Shown here piece after piece: positions 1 through 8,847 of a stretch of 64,000 nucleotides of DNA (its first letter is position 1; every line of letters starts with the position of its first letter). The position numbers and the translations under genes were made by a program. The notes under the pieces were generated by a model, which worked only from the letters and a program-made list of their open reading frames with translations, was not told where the DNA came from and made no database searches. Origin of the DNA: Bombyx mori (taxonomy: Eukaryota; Arthropoda; Insecta; Lepidoptera; Bombycidae); contig NC_085130.1 of assembly GCF_030269925.1 (NCBI RefSeq), positions 2,182,501-2,246,500 on the forward strand, given 5' to 3'.

Positions 1-148
1 TGCTTCCACCGTAAATTATTCGGGTTGTTTGATTCTAGATATGGTAGATAGTGACGTCAGCATTTATGACGTCACACTATTTTAAAACAATAATGGGTAC
101 CCAGAATTTAGACACACATTTACAACTCGATAATTTGAATGATCTTAC

Positions 149-239
149 TCTGGTTCCTCGTGAGCTGTGCACTGCAATACCGCTTCGATGTTGATGGCCG
201 AATTCACTCTGGTCTTGTGAACGTGGACGCGTGGTTTCC
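149..239 (-). CDS. Ig gene exon g: start of Ig domain 3
   Basis: A 91-bp exon, missed by an ORF scan because it is short. It follows a T-run acceptor (TTTTTTTCAG) and ends at the donor GTAAGA (143-148). In frame with exon f it reads [13 protein letters not shown], then [14 protein letters not shown], the A to B strands of a third Ig domain. The rest of that domain must lie left of position 1. Confidence 0.85.
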
Positions 240-3200
240 CTGAAAAAAAAAAACCTTTTTTATTATGGATCCGAAACTAGAGCAAGTTTTCTATCCGTTC
301 CAGCCAAGCAAGATTCCATTGTGGACCTTTAAACACCTGGAGTATTTGAACTCCTGGAAACGTTATGAAAATCCTCTAACTTTTGCAGTATGTACATACA
401 AATAAACTATCCGGACAAAGGATGAGACATTTTATTGCTTCACCACCAATCTGTTTGTTTCTTTTAGGATCCAATAGCATATAAGTTAACATTAGAAGTG
501 GAAACACAATCACAATTTGCATCTGTACTTGAACTAGCTGATGAAACCTGTATCTCAAAAATAATATGTAACAACAATGTGTAACAGTTTGATTCGTTAT
601 ATTAAACGACTGAGATTTTCCTCTATTAGCTGCGACAGAAGCCTGAAGAAGATATGGTAAAGGCGGATATGGAGGAGAATAACCTCACCCAGAAGGATGT
701 CGAAAACTGGGTAAAATGGGTGACTTTAAGTAGGATAGCAGACCCTGACATTAGACCGGGAAAAAGCTAGCAAGAAGAAGAAGCTGCGACAGAAGCCAGC
801 ACTTACCAACAACATGGACATCTATTTCAGCCTGCGTATGCCCCAGCGCGTTCAACACATAGCAGTAATACTTCCCGGATTCCTCTCGTTTCACGTTCTT
901 GATGTAGAGACTGTTCCCGGTGAATTCTCCGTCGTTCTCGCGAAGTCGCTCGTTCTGGTAAAAAAAAAACAAGCAAAATTCAATTCAAATTCAAAATCAT
1001 TTATTTCAACTTAGATGTCAGCATAACACACCTGTTGAATGTCAAAATATAATTAACAATGTTAACTCTACCACCGGTTCCAAAAAAAGCTACAGTTCTG
1101 AGAAGAACCGGCGAAACAAACTCAGCGGCCTTTTTTTGTTTTTTCTCAAATTTTTTTTTTTTTTTAAGCAAGTTATTTAATACCATAGTCTGTTCTTAAC
1201 GGAAGTCACGGATGACATAAAATGAATTGAAATCCATTTGGCTTCCTCAATTAATGACTTTGAACCACTGAGTCTATTCCCGCTCAGAGTATCTTTCTTA
1301 AAGATTTTTTGTCTATCAATAAAACAGAACAAAATCTTGTTTGGCGGCGTTTATTATAACCATTGACAGAATTGGGTAAGAAAAAACTTAACAGATCCAC
1401 TCCTTTAATTAGTTCTTGTTTGGGATTCAAACTTTTTACGGCTTTCTCTTAATCGGTCGTATTGGTAAACTAACTATTTTACTATCCGACTTCCTCTACT
1501 CTTTGGCTTGGATCAATTGAAAAGAATGTGGCAAAGGCTTAAGGCATTTTCGATGAATCTCGCTAAAGATCTTGGATGCCGCTATAAACGTGCACAATTT
1601 TTAATTGAAGTCATAAGTGGATGAAAGGGTTAAAGATTTATTAGTTTTTACATGTAAGTGTGTGCCTATATTGGACCTTAAAACTTTGGGTTTAAAGGTT
1701 ATTTTTTGAATTGCATGTGATGAAGAAGTTATGTACGAAGAAAAAGTACAAATAACAAATTTCGTTGCCCGTTTTCTTATAAGTAATATGTTGTATCATG
1801 TTCCCTTCATCCACTCATTTTTTTCAATTTAGAGTTGAAGAACCTCGATCTAAAAATATACAGTGAACATTTAGGGCTCGTATCAATGTCAAGAAATGTT
1901 TTCGAGACACCTTATAGACCCTAAAATTGCTTAGGAGGAAAATTTGAAATGTCGAGCACATAACTTCATAGCTATTATAGATTTTAGGCTTAGGTTAAAA
2001 GATTGTTACTGTTAATCATCGAGTTTAAATGGTAAAACTGACTAGAAAGAGATCAGACACTCTGTCTGCTCCTAACAATCCTACCCGCAGTTTTCAATCT
2101 ACTTGCGATCGTAGTATAAGCCGCGCCAATAAAAAAACGAATCTAAAATGGCGGCGGCGATCGTGCACTCTCACTCTAAACTATTGCTGTCTTTAGTCGC
2201 ACACGGCGCGTACTGCATGCAAAAAAAACAGTTCTGACTTTGTTGTTGAGTGAGTTTTTTCACTTTCGAGTTGTGCGATTTAGATGACTGGCAGCAAAAG
2301 TGTCTACGCAAGTTGCATCCCAGATGAGAGACCTCCCCCTCTGCCAGGGCATAAAGTAAAGTAAAGTACATTCTAATTTATTTTTTTATATATCTTTTGC
2401 AATAAACAACTTTTTCTTTCTATATTTCTTTTTATTTGTTGACCCTACCATCTGTCAGTGCAGGTACATAGACGCCATTTTCGATTCGTTTCTTTATTGG
2501 CGCGGCTTATAGCGCTTGCAACGCGCCAAAATTTCGGAAACTTATTAAAAGGCAGAATTGTCGTAAAAAAGCCGATACCTAATCGTTTATATTATAATAC
2601 GTTCAAATGCTCATCGATACTCACGACATTCGCAACTTCCCTGGACCACATAATCTGTGGTGCTGGAGTAGCGTGGACGTTGCAAGTCAGCAGGAGATTC
2701 GACCCTTCCACCACGTACCCGCCATTGGTAGCTGTCAAATCTGTAAATGACATAGGTTTTCCTATTTATTGGCTTTAAGTGAAAGACGTTTGGCGTACTC
2801 GTCGATGTAGCGACTGTGCCAACGTGAAACAAATTGCCTTAACACCAGTTCACGATCGAACGTGTCCTAAATTTGTATAATTGCTCGCTGTTCAGTTTCT
2901 GAACGTAAAAATGTCAGTGAGTGACGTCCGCCATGACACAAAACCTCTTTCAAATCCAGCCGCAAAGAGCAACACATAAATTTTATAGTTTTTTTTAAAT
3001 TAAGTTGTTAGTTTTTCATCTAAAGATACAATAAATATTTCAATTCTCAAACAATAAATACAGTCCACGCTCAATTACCACAACGCAACACTTGCGGTAT
3101 TGTAAATCCGCACGGTTCGGGACCATTTTTAATCGGGATCATTTTTTACTGGTGATAGTACCTCTTGTGAGTCTACACGGGTAGGTACCACCACCCCGCC

Positions 3201-6200
3201 TATATCTGCCGTGAAGGGTGGGGCAGCTGATGTAACTATACTGAGACCTTAGAACTCATATCTCAAGGTTCTTCCTATTCGTACACTCTTGACAGAGTGG
3301 TCGTGGTCATGCATCAGTCGGATCCTGCGATACCGATGCTCTCGCGATGCGACGCCATGTGGCACGATGTTTCGCAGAGTGAGAGCAAGTATTTATGTTG
3401 GAGTGAGTAACAGATTTTATGAGGTCGGTCCATCGTGTTGGAGATCGTCCGCGAGATCTTTTGCCCTCGACTTTCCCTTGCACCACCAACCGCTCAATGG
3501 AGTCCTCATTACGAGTGATGTGCCCGAAGAATTTGAGGATTCGTAATTGGACTGTTGACGATAGTCTCTCCTTGATGTTGAGCTCTTTCAGGATCGAAAT
3601 GTTGGTACGGTGCGCGGTCCACGGAATTCTGAGGAGACGTCTCCAACACCACATTTCTAGTGCGTCGATCTTACGACGGTCCTGCATCCTCAGCGTCCAC
3701 GTCTCAGCCCCATACAGAAAGATTGGAAAGACCAGGCATCTCATTAACCGAACTTTTGTATTTTTGGTTATTCTGCGGTCTCTCCAAATCTTTGTTAGCC
3801 TCTCAACTGAGGATCTTGTCACGGCGCAACGTCTTCGGATCTCATCTTCGCAGCCTCCAGCGTTGGTGATAGTGGAGCCTATATCTCAAGGTGGGTGGTG
3901 GCATTTACGTTGTAGATGTCTATGGGCTCCGATAACCACTTAACACCAGGTGGGCTGTGAGCTAGTCCACCCAACTAAGCAATAAAAAAACTATCTTGCC
4001 TATTTGTTCGACCGCGAAGCACTTGTGTGTGAGGTCGCTCACAGCCGTGATTGAATACAATTGAGACTTGGAGCTCATATCTCAAGATGGCGGTTTTCGT
4101 AGTGGTAGCCAGTCGTCTTCTTCTCCTTGCTCTTATACCACATTATGTATGGTCCTCGCAGCATGTTCCCTTGCATGCTGCATGGGTATTTGTCATGAGT
4201 TTTACGACCAGCCGCCTAATTGACGTCAACTTTCCTTGGGTCATCGTTGACCTAAGATGGTAGCCACAAGAAGCTCTTTTTACACCACCGACGGGAAATA
4301 TGACTCAGTCTAATTCTAAGCCGGAAACCGTATTTGTTTGCGTCATTTTGAGTGGGCGTGGTGGGTCAATCTCATAGTCATTCATTACCTGCAAATCTGA
4401 GGGTATAAATAAATTAAAAGAAAACTACTCACTCTCTATAACCGGAGCCTGTAATACTTCTAGAGTGTGGTTGATGCTAACAGGTGTATCCTGGACAATC
4501 TCACATCGGTAAACGCCGGCGTCCGTAGCGCTCACGTCCTTGATCAGCAAGTCCTTGGAGTTTGGTACACTAAAATCAAACGGTTCATTGAAATACGAAC
4601 AATGTAAAATCTACCCACATTCCCATAAATTTAAAATCGTTTTTATTCTGATAGCCCTTTTGACAGGGACTATCGATTAATTATGACTTTAACACCGAAT
4701 AAATTAAGATTTTGCTCATTACCAATCTACATACATATCGACTGTTGAAACTTTTAGTCGATATTTAGCGACAAAACGCTGCGTTCATTCACAGTGCGAT
4801 TCCAGAGATTATTTTTACCACGACTCTAGAAAGAATTTCCTTCCACGGCTTTTCTCAAGTTCTATGATATTTTCTTCTGCAAGCGAGATGTATGGAGTCT
4901 TTACTAGTAGGCAGTGGCTCGGCGTTGGTCCTGCCATTGCTGAAGTCTATGAGCGACGGTGACTACCTAACTCCAGGTCGCGCAGAGCTGTATGCTCGTG
5001 TTCGCCTATACAGGCAATAAAAAACCATCTTTCCCAGAGACGTATGCGCAAAATTTCGTGAATCGCTAGGTAAGCTAGGTAAATAAAGAAAATGTGAAAG
5101 GAAAGCGCGATTTTTTTTATCCTTCCTATGCTGATAGCCTTGAGAGGCTATTTCACCTTCTCCTTGACGTGTAGGTGAGCTCACGGGGCTCAACCGGGAG
5201 TGTTGCTAAATGGCCCTAACAAGAACAGTGCTTCATAGAATCTACCACCGGATCGGAAACGCGACCCACTAAGAAGATCCGGCGAGAAACTCAGTGGGCT
5301 GTGTCCATGGGTTAATTTACTCGTCAAGCCTTTTGCAAGCGACGGGCTCAGCGAGGACGGTGACCAGTGCTTGAGGTACATAAAAGCACCGTTAATGGAT
5401 CGGAAGGATCCGTAATGGCGTGCTTAGAGCGACGTCGACTGTTTACTATTCAGTCCACAGGATCGGGTATGTAATTCCCAGCGACCACGACAAAAGAGTT
5501 ATTATATTGTGCCGCCTTCTCAAAGTGGCGCAATTATGCCAACTGTAGGTTCTTACTGACTGAGAATGAGCGAGTGCCAGTATACTTACATAGAAATTTT
5601 TGTCAGGCCGTATTTGAGTTTTGCATTTCCCATGAAATAAAGCTCGTCATTTCTCCACCACTGGACGACAGCAGCTGTGAAGAGAAATAAGTTTTAGTGT
5701 TTTCAATAGCGCAGGTAGTCGCTAAAAAGAAGTGGAGAGATCAGAGAGAGATCAAATAGATAGCAGCAGCTGTGAAGAGAAATCAGTTTTAGTTTTTTCA
5801 ATAGCGCAGGTAGTCGCTAAAAAGAAGTGGAGAGATCAGAGAGAGATCAAATAGATAGCAGCAGCTGTGAAGAGAAATCAGTTTTAGTTTTTTCAATAGC
5901 GCAGGTAGTCGCTAAAAAGAAGTGGAGAGATCAGAGAGAGATCAAATAGATAGCAGCAGCTGTGAAGAGAAATCAGTTTTAGTTTTTTCAATAGCGCAGG
6001 TAGTCGCTAAAAAGAAGTGGAGAGATCAGAGAGAGATCAAATAGATAGCAGCAGCTGTGAAGAGAAATTCGTTTTAGTTTTTTCAATAGTGCAGGCAGTC
6101 TCTAATAAGATGTGGAGATATCAAATAGATAGAACAACTTGTTTTTGCCGGCTTACAGTAAAAAACAAGCACCAATTATGCAAAAAAAATGCATTGTGTA

Positions 6201-7212
6201 ATTGCATCGGCATTAAAATTAAACTCGATAGGACGAGGTTTGAAATTTGGCTCGTGCCTACGCCGACGACCGGTGAATAACCATGCTCACAGATCGTTGA
6301 AGGCCAATGTTAAATATTTGGAGAATGTGGCCTAGAAGCAAATAACCGCCTAGAATATTGTTAATTATAAAATCGTGATTATTTATGGAAATGATTTATT
6401 AACTTCAATTCTGTTCAACATTGTTTGGGTATGTAATTTTAAAAATGCCTACTCAAATGGCTCAGTAGACTTACAATCCGGTTGCACGTTACATTCTAGT
6501 CTGGCACTTTTCCCCGCTTCTATTTTGTATGTAGTGGGTAGTGTTGAAATGGAGGCTGGTTCCACACGTTGCGCTGCGGGACTATCACCTGGAATTAACA
6601 AATAATAACATCATTAATGATTGAATGGCAGAGAGAGAGAGAGAGAAAGAGCAGAGAGTGTACACCAAAAAAATAAATAAACAACGCGATTTTTATATAT
6701 CTTATCGCAATTACTGTATTATATTAACAGTGTGTACAAATAAAGAATAAATAATTAAATAGAAAAAAGTGCAATTGTCGGTCTTATCGCTAAGAACGAT
6801 CTCGTCCAGATACGTGACGAACGCGACGCACTGAGAAGATTCGGCGAGAAACTCAGTGGGCTGTGGGTTAATTTACTCGTCGAGCCCTTCGTCGCCTTCG
6901 TCGTCCATGGTGTTGGTGTTTCCCAAGCGCTATGACATTGTAATTCTTCAAATGAGGCTTGTGGAGAGTATTAAACGGCAGACAGCGGCTTGGCTCTGCC
7001 CCTGTCATTGCTGAAATTCATGGGCGACGGTAGCCACTCACCATCAGGTGGGCCGTATGCTCGTCTGCCTATACGGCGATAAAAAGAAAGTTTATCTTCC
7101 GTACCTGTGTCATTTTGGGTTTCTTCACCACCGAACTCGTCAAACCCTTCATCAGCCTGAGGGTCCTCGAAGTTCACTTCATCTTCAGCTTGACGACGAT
7201 GCATGGCATGTG
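149..7212 (-). CDS. Ig-superfamily adhesion-like gene, seven internal exons (partial gene)
   Basis: Reading the minus strand, seven exons (7105-7212, 6475-6588, 5590-5674, 4433-4569, 2625-2740, 807-954, 149-239) join with GT-AG borders and unbroken reading frame. The product starts with an acidic Asp/Glu-rich linker, then has two full Ig domains, each with Cys, Trp and the D/S-x-G-x-Y-x-C signature ([14 protein letters not shown]), and then the first strands of a third domain (LQCTA). This layout is typical of insect IgLON/lachesin/Amalgam-like secreted or GPI-anchored neural adhesion proteins; the exact orthologue is not identified. The first listed exon begins in mid-codon, so at least one upstream exon (start codon, signal peptide) is missing; the last ends in mid-codon and continues left of the window. 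No stop or frameshift was seen. Function in cell adhesion is inferred from the fold only. Confidence 0.88.
644..781 (+). mobile_element. RTE-like LINE 3' fragment with 16-bp TSD
   Basis: A 138-bp insert flanked by identical 16-bp copies of AGCTGCGACAGAAGCC (628-643 and 782-797). It translates in part to [22 protein letters not shown] and ends in an AAGAAGAAGA tail, like the C-terminal end of an RTE-type reverse transcriptase. A relative lies at 33428-33519. It sits in the intron next to Ig exon f. Confidence 0.75.
807..954 (-). CDS. Ig gene exon f: second half of Ig domain 2
   Basis: A 148-bp exon starting in phase 0 with [11 protein letters not shown] and containing [18 protein letters not shown], the F-strand signature and second cysteine of Ig domain 2. 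The acceptor follows a run of T (TTTTTACCAG) and the donor GTAAGT is at 801-806. An RTE fragment with a perfect 16-bp target duplication lies 3 bp past the donor. Confidence 0.92.
975..1145 (-). mobile_element. LINE 3' end (family K), minus strand
   Basis: In minus orientation this holds GAGTTTGTTTCGCCGGTTCTTCTCAGAAC and an A/T-rich tail ending in repeated GAATTTGAATTGAAT-type sequence. It resembles the 3' untranslated end at about 46990-47130. The tail lies about 18 bp from the acceptor of Ig exon f. Confidence 0.55.
1190..2114. other. AT-rich intron sequence, no feature seen
   Basis: Part of the intron between Ig exons e and f. No open frame of note, no recognised repeat. Confidence 0.6.
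2116..2510. mobile_element. MITE with 38-bp terminal inverted repeats
   Basis: Positions 2116-2153 and 2473-2510 are inverted copies of each other with two mismatches; the outer ends read ATAAGCCGCGCC and its complement. The flanks are consistent with a TA or TATA target duplication. The interior (about 320 bp) has no transposase. It sits in the intron between Ig exons e and f. Confidence 0.72.
2625..2740 (-). CDS. Ig gene exon e: first half of Ig domain 2
   Basis: A 116-bp exon encoding [15 protein letters not shown], then [19 protein letters not shown], which holds the first cysteine and the Trp of Ig domain 2. The acceptor is CATTTACAG and the donor GTGAGT (2619-2624). It ends exactly on a codon boundary. 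Confidence 0.9.
2862..3073 (+). repeat. Interspersed repeat family L, copy 1
   Basis: Closely similar to 11861-12045: both contain CTGTTCAG..TCTGAACGT, TCTTTCAAATCCAGCC and end with CAATAAATACAGTCCACGCTC. The AATAAA near the end suggests an LTR or retroelement 3' end, but the class is not established. Confidence 0.6.
3149..3269 (+). mobile_element. Bm1-type SINE, left part (split by RTE)
   Basis: Carries the body core from GGTGATAGTACCTCTTGTGAGT to CATATCTCAAGGT. The remainder continues at 3881 beyond an RTE insertion. Confidence 0.85.
3270..3880 (-). mobile_element. 5'-truncated RTE-clade LINE inserted in Bm1
   Basis: A 611-bp minus-strand insertion flanked by identical 12-bp duplications (ATATCTCAAGGT, 3258-3269 and 3881-3892) of the host SINE. 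It encodes the C-terminal part of an RTE-type endonuclease-reverse transcriptase protein. Confidence 0.9.
3307..3879 (-). CDS. RTE reverse transcriptase C-terminal part, open frame
   Basis: An open frame of about 190 codons from the insertion edge to a stop, lacking the endonuclease and catalytic RT core through 5' truncation. Recognisable RTE motifs in order are [63 protein letters not shown] and a terminal SQDPTDA. The frame has no stop or frameshift, so the copy is fairly young. It cannot act alone. Confidence 0.88.
   Translation of the reverse strand, partial: GSTITNAGGCEDEIRRRCAVTRSSVERLTKIWRDRRITKNTKVRLMRCLVFPIFLYGAETWTLRMQDRRKIDALEMWCWRRLLRIPWTAHRTNISILKELNIKERLSSTVQLRILKFFGHITRNEDSIERLVVQGKVEGKRSRGRSPTRWTDLIKSVTHSNINTCSHSAKHRATWRRIARASVSQDPTDA
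3881..3991 (+). mobile_element. Bm1-type SINE, right part
   Basis: Continues the copy begun at 3149, from ATATCTCAAGGTGGGTGG to the GCAATAAAAAAA tail. Confidence 0.88.
4055..4265. repeat. Degenerate repeat sequence, partly Bm1-like
   Basis: Positions about 4060-4095 match the Bm1 segment GAGACCTTAGAACT..ATCTCAAG loosely. The following 170 bp, read on the minus strand, end in GAAGAAGAAGACGAC like an RTE tail. Class uncertain. Confidence 0.35.
4433..4569 (-). CDS. Ig gene exon d: end of Ig domain 1
   Basis: A 137-bp exon with [19 protein letters not shown], the canonical D-x-G-x-Y-x-C end of an I-set or V-set Ig domain, then a linker to domain 2 ([10 protein letters not shown]). The acceptor is ATTTTAG and the donor GTGAGT (4427-4432). 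One N-glycosylation site (NHT) is present. Confidence 0.9.
4788..5026 (+). mobile_element. LINE 3' end, family D (CR1/Jockey-like), diverged
   Basis: Contains CGTTCATTCACAGTGCG..TCCAGAGATT, CATTGCTGAAGTCTATGAGCGACGG and a GGCAATAAAAAA tail, matching the better-preserved copy at 24183-24519. Confidence 0.7.
5109..5490 (-). mobile_element. Jockey-like LINE 3' end (family B)
   Basis: Minus-strand copy of the end of the element at 7748-8833: poly(A), 3' untranslated region (CTCACCTACACG, GATCCGGTGGTAGATTC, CTGAGTTTCTCGCCGG) and remnants of the last codons of the reverse transcriptase frame. It lies in the intron between Ig exons c and d. Confidence 0.82.
5590..5674 (-). CDS. Ig gene exon c: middle of Ig domain 1
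   Basis: An 85-bp exon carrying the invariant Ig tryptophan ([15 protein letters not shown]). The acceptor TTTCTCTTCACAG lies at 5675-5687 and the donor GTAAGT at 5584-5589. The acceptor is the first unit of a 95-bp tandem array that continues upstream in the intron. Confidence 0.9.
5671..6130. repeat. Minisatellite, 95-bp unit, about 4.8 copies
   Basis: Units start at 5671, 5766, 5861, 5956 and 6051, spaced exactly 95 bp; the inner ones are nearly identical and the last is diverged. Each unit includes GCAGCTGTGAAGAGAAAT, whose complement is the splice acceptor of Ig exon c. The array thus begins in the exon and repeats the acceptor into the intron. Confidence 0.95.
6475..6588 (-). CDS. Ig gene exon b: first half of Ig domain 1
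   Basis: The acceptor TTAATTCCAG and donor GTAAGT border a 114-bp exon. It encodes the A to B strands of Ig domain 1, ending with the first Ig cysteine ([12 protein letters not shown]). The phase joins exon a through a split Gly codon and exon c through a split Ser codon. Confidence 0.9.
6626..6656. repeat. (GA)n microsatellite
   Basis: An alternating GA run with one interruption, just upstream (minus strand) of Ig exon b. Confidence 0.8.
6818..6905 (-). mobile_element. Family B LINE fragment
   Basis: Minus-strand piece with GAGTTTCTCGCCGAATC and CGACGAAGGGCTCGACGAG as in the Jockey-like 3' end. It abuts a family D fragment. Confidence 0.65.
6906..7087 (+). mobile_element. LINE 3' end, family D, next to splice donor
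   Basis: Contains GTGTTTCCCAAGCGCTATGACAT, GAGGCTTGTGGAGAGTATTAA and CACCATCAGGTGGGCCGTATG, ending GGCGATAAAAAG. Its end is within about 13 bp of the donor of Ig exon a. Confidence 0.82.
7105..7212 (-). CDS. Ig gene exon a: acidic linker
   Basis: The acceptor (TTTTCCAG) lies just above 7212 and the donor (GTACGG) at 7099-7104. The exon encodes about 35 residues rich in Asp, Glu and Gln ([15 protein letters not shown], then [11 protein letters not shown]) with no cysteine, and carries a possible N-glycosylation site (NDT). It probably follows a signal peptide on an unseen upstream exon. It begins with the last two bases of a codon and ends with the first base of a Gly codon. A family D retroelement 3' end stops about 13 bp past the donor. 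Confidence 0.82.
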
Positions 7213-7297
7213 CTGGAAAAGAGATGACATCGATTAAATTTAATGGATCGTTCGTTTCAGACGCGCTCTAAAACTAACAAAGTCTTTTTATATGTAT

Positions 7298-7390
7298 TGT
7301 TACGCTGGTAAGAGTAACGCCATCTATCGCCGAATAACCGAAATAAATATCAGAGGATCTAGTAGCACCTAGAACGCTCGAGTAGTAAAA
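7298..7390 (+). repeat. LTR start fragment (same family as 18289)
   Basis: Begins TGTTACGCTGGTAAGAGTAACGCC and stays similar to 18289-18380 for about 90 bp through GGATCTAGTAGCAC. Confidence 0.65.
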
Positions 7391-7424
7391 GTGGACAAAC
7401 GGGACAAAAAAGTGAATTAAGCCG

Positions 7425-7612
7425 AGTGGTTAAGCGGTAACCGGAGCACATAGTCGTCTACAACGCAAAATCCGCCACCCACCTTGAGATAAGAGTTCTA
7501 AGTTCTCAGTACAGTACAACGCCTGCCTCACTCTTCAAACCGAAACGCATTACCGGTTCACGGCAGAAACATGCTGGGTGGTAGTACCTACCCGTGCAGA
7601 CTCATAAGACGT
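7425..7612 (-). mobile_element. Bm1-type SINE, partial
   Basis: Minus-strand body from GTTAAGCGGTAACCGGAGC to CGTGCAGACTCATAAGACG, fairly diverged; no poly(A) end retained. Confidence 0.78.
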
Positions 7613-7747
7613 CCGATCAATAAAAATTGAAAAGTTTTAGCTTGAATGACGCCAATCTTTTTTGGTCCATTTGCATCGACAAATAAAATTCGTTTGGAAA
7701 ATTTTGTGGTGTACATTACTGTCACACGACAATGGTGGTTATTGGCC

Positions 7748-8833
7748 CCGGTCTCCGGAGACCCATCTAGCGCTCTTCGCCGATGACACGGCTATCTACT
7801 ACTCGTGTAGGAAGATGTCGCTGCTTCATCGGCGACTCCAGATCGCAGTAGCCACCATGGGACAGTGGTTCCGGAAGTGGCGAATAGACATCAACCCCAC
7901 GAAAAGCGCAGCGGTGCTCTTCAAAAGGGGTCGCCCTCCGAACATCACTTCGAGCATCCCACTCCGTAGTAGGCGCGCAAACACCTCCGCCGTTAGTCCC
8001 ATCACTCTCTTTGGCCAGCCCATACCGTGGGTCTCGAAGGTCAAATATCTAGGCGTCACCCTCGACAGAGGGATGACATTCCGTCCCCATATAAAAACGG
8101 TACGCGACCGCGCCGCGTTTATTCTAGGACGACTCTATCCAATGCTTTGTTGTCGAAGCAAACTGTCCCTCCGTAATAAGGTAACTCTCTACAAAACTTG
8201 TATACGCCCCGTCATGACGTATGCAAGCGTAGTGTTCGCTCACGCAGCCCGCACCAACTTGAAATCCCTTCAGGTTATTCAATCACGATTCTGCAGGATA
8301 GCCGTCGGAGCGCCTTGGTTCCTTAGGAATGTGGATCTCCACGACGACCTGGAGCTCGACTCTGTTAGTAAGTATCTACAGTCGGCATCGCTGCGCCATT
8401 TTGAGAAGGCGGCACGACATGAGAACCCTCTCATCGTAGCCGCTGGAAATTACATACCCGACCCAGTAGACCGAATGGTAAACCGTCGACGTCGCCCAAA
8501 GCACGTCATTACGGATCCTCCTGATCCATTAACGGTGCTTTTAGGCACCACAAGCACCGGTCACCGTCCTCGTCGAACCCGTCGCTTGCGACGAAGGGCT
8601 CGACGAGCGAACTAACCCATAGACACAGCCCACTGAGTTTCTCGCCGGATCTTCTCAGTGGGTCGCGTTTCCGATCCGGTGGTAGATTCAGCGAAGCACT
8701 GCTCTTGCTAGGGTCAGTGTTAGCAACTCTCCGGTTGAGCCCCGCGAGCTCACCTACTAAAGTTAGGGTGAAGCTGAAGTAGCCTCTCAAGGCTATCAGC
8801 ATAGGTAGGGAAAAAAAAAAAAAAAAAAAAAAA
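7748..8833 (+). mobile_element. 5'-truncated Jockey-clade LINE with 14-bp TSD and poly(A)
   Basis: A 1086-bp insertion bordered by perfect 14-bp duplications GGTGGTTATTGGCC (7734-7747 and 8834-8847). It holds the last third of a reverse transcriptase frame, a 195-bp 3' untranslated region and 23 A residues (8811-8833). Perfect duplications, a long poly(A) and an open frame mark it as a recent insertion. Other 3' ends of this family B lie at 5109, 19411, 21303, 36174, 43617, 44504, 48157, 58425 and 63636. Confidence 0.93.
7749..8615 (+). CDS. Jockey-like reverse transcriptase, C-terminal part
   Basis: About 288 codons, open to a TAA. The catalytic RT motif is present near the start (LALFADDTA, codons for FADD at 7776-7787), then WRIDINPTKS and VKYLGVTLD of the palm/thumb, and a basic C-terminus (RRRRPKH, RRTRRLRRRARR). 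A full Jockey ORF2 also has an endonuclease and the front half of the RT, both lost by 5' truncation, so the fragment is presumably inactive. The ATG at 7662 belongs to flanking DNA, not the element. Confidence 0.9.
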   Translation, partial: RSPETHLALFADDTAIYYSCRKMSLLHRRLQIAVATMGQWFRKWRIDINPTKSAAVLFKRGRPPNITSSIPLRSRRANTSAVSPITLFGQPIPWVSKVKYLGVTLDRGMTFRPHIKTVRDRAAFILGRLYPMLCCRSKLSLRNKVTLYKTCIRPVMTYASVVFAHAARTNLKSLQVIQSRFCRIAVGAPWFLRNVDLHDDLELDSVSKYLQSASLRHFEKAARHENPLIVAAGNYIPDPVDRMVNRRRRPKHVITDPPDPLTVLLGTTSTGHRPRRTRRLRRRARRAN

Positions 8834-8847
8834 GGTGGTTATTGGCC

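Noticed and set aside
5671..6130. CRISPR-like array
   Set aside because: Units are 95-bp contiguous tandem copies without spacers, in a eukaryotic intron.
6017..6280. 87-codon open frame
   Set aside because: Starts in the 95-bp minisatellite; no coding signal beyond.
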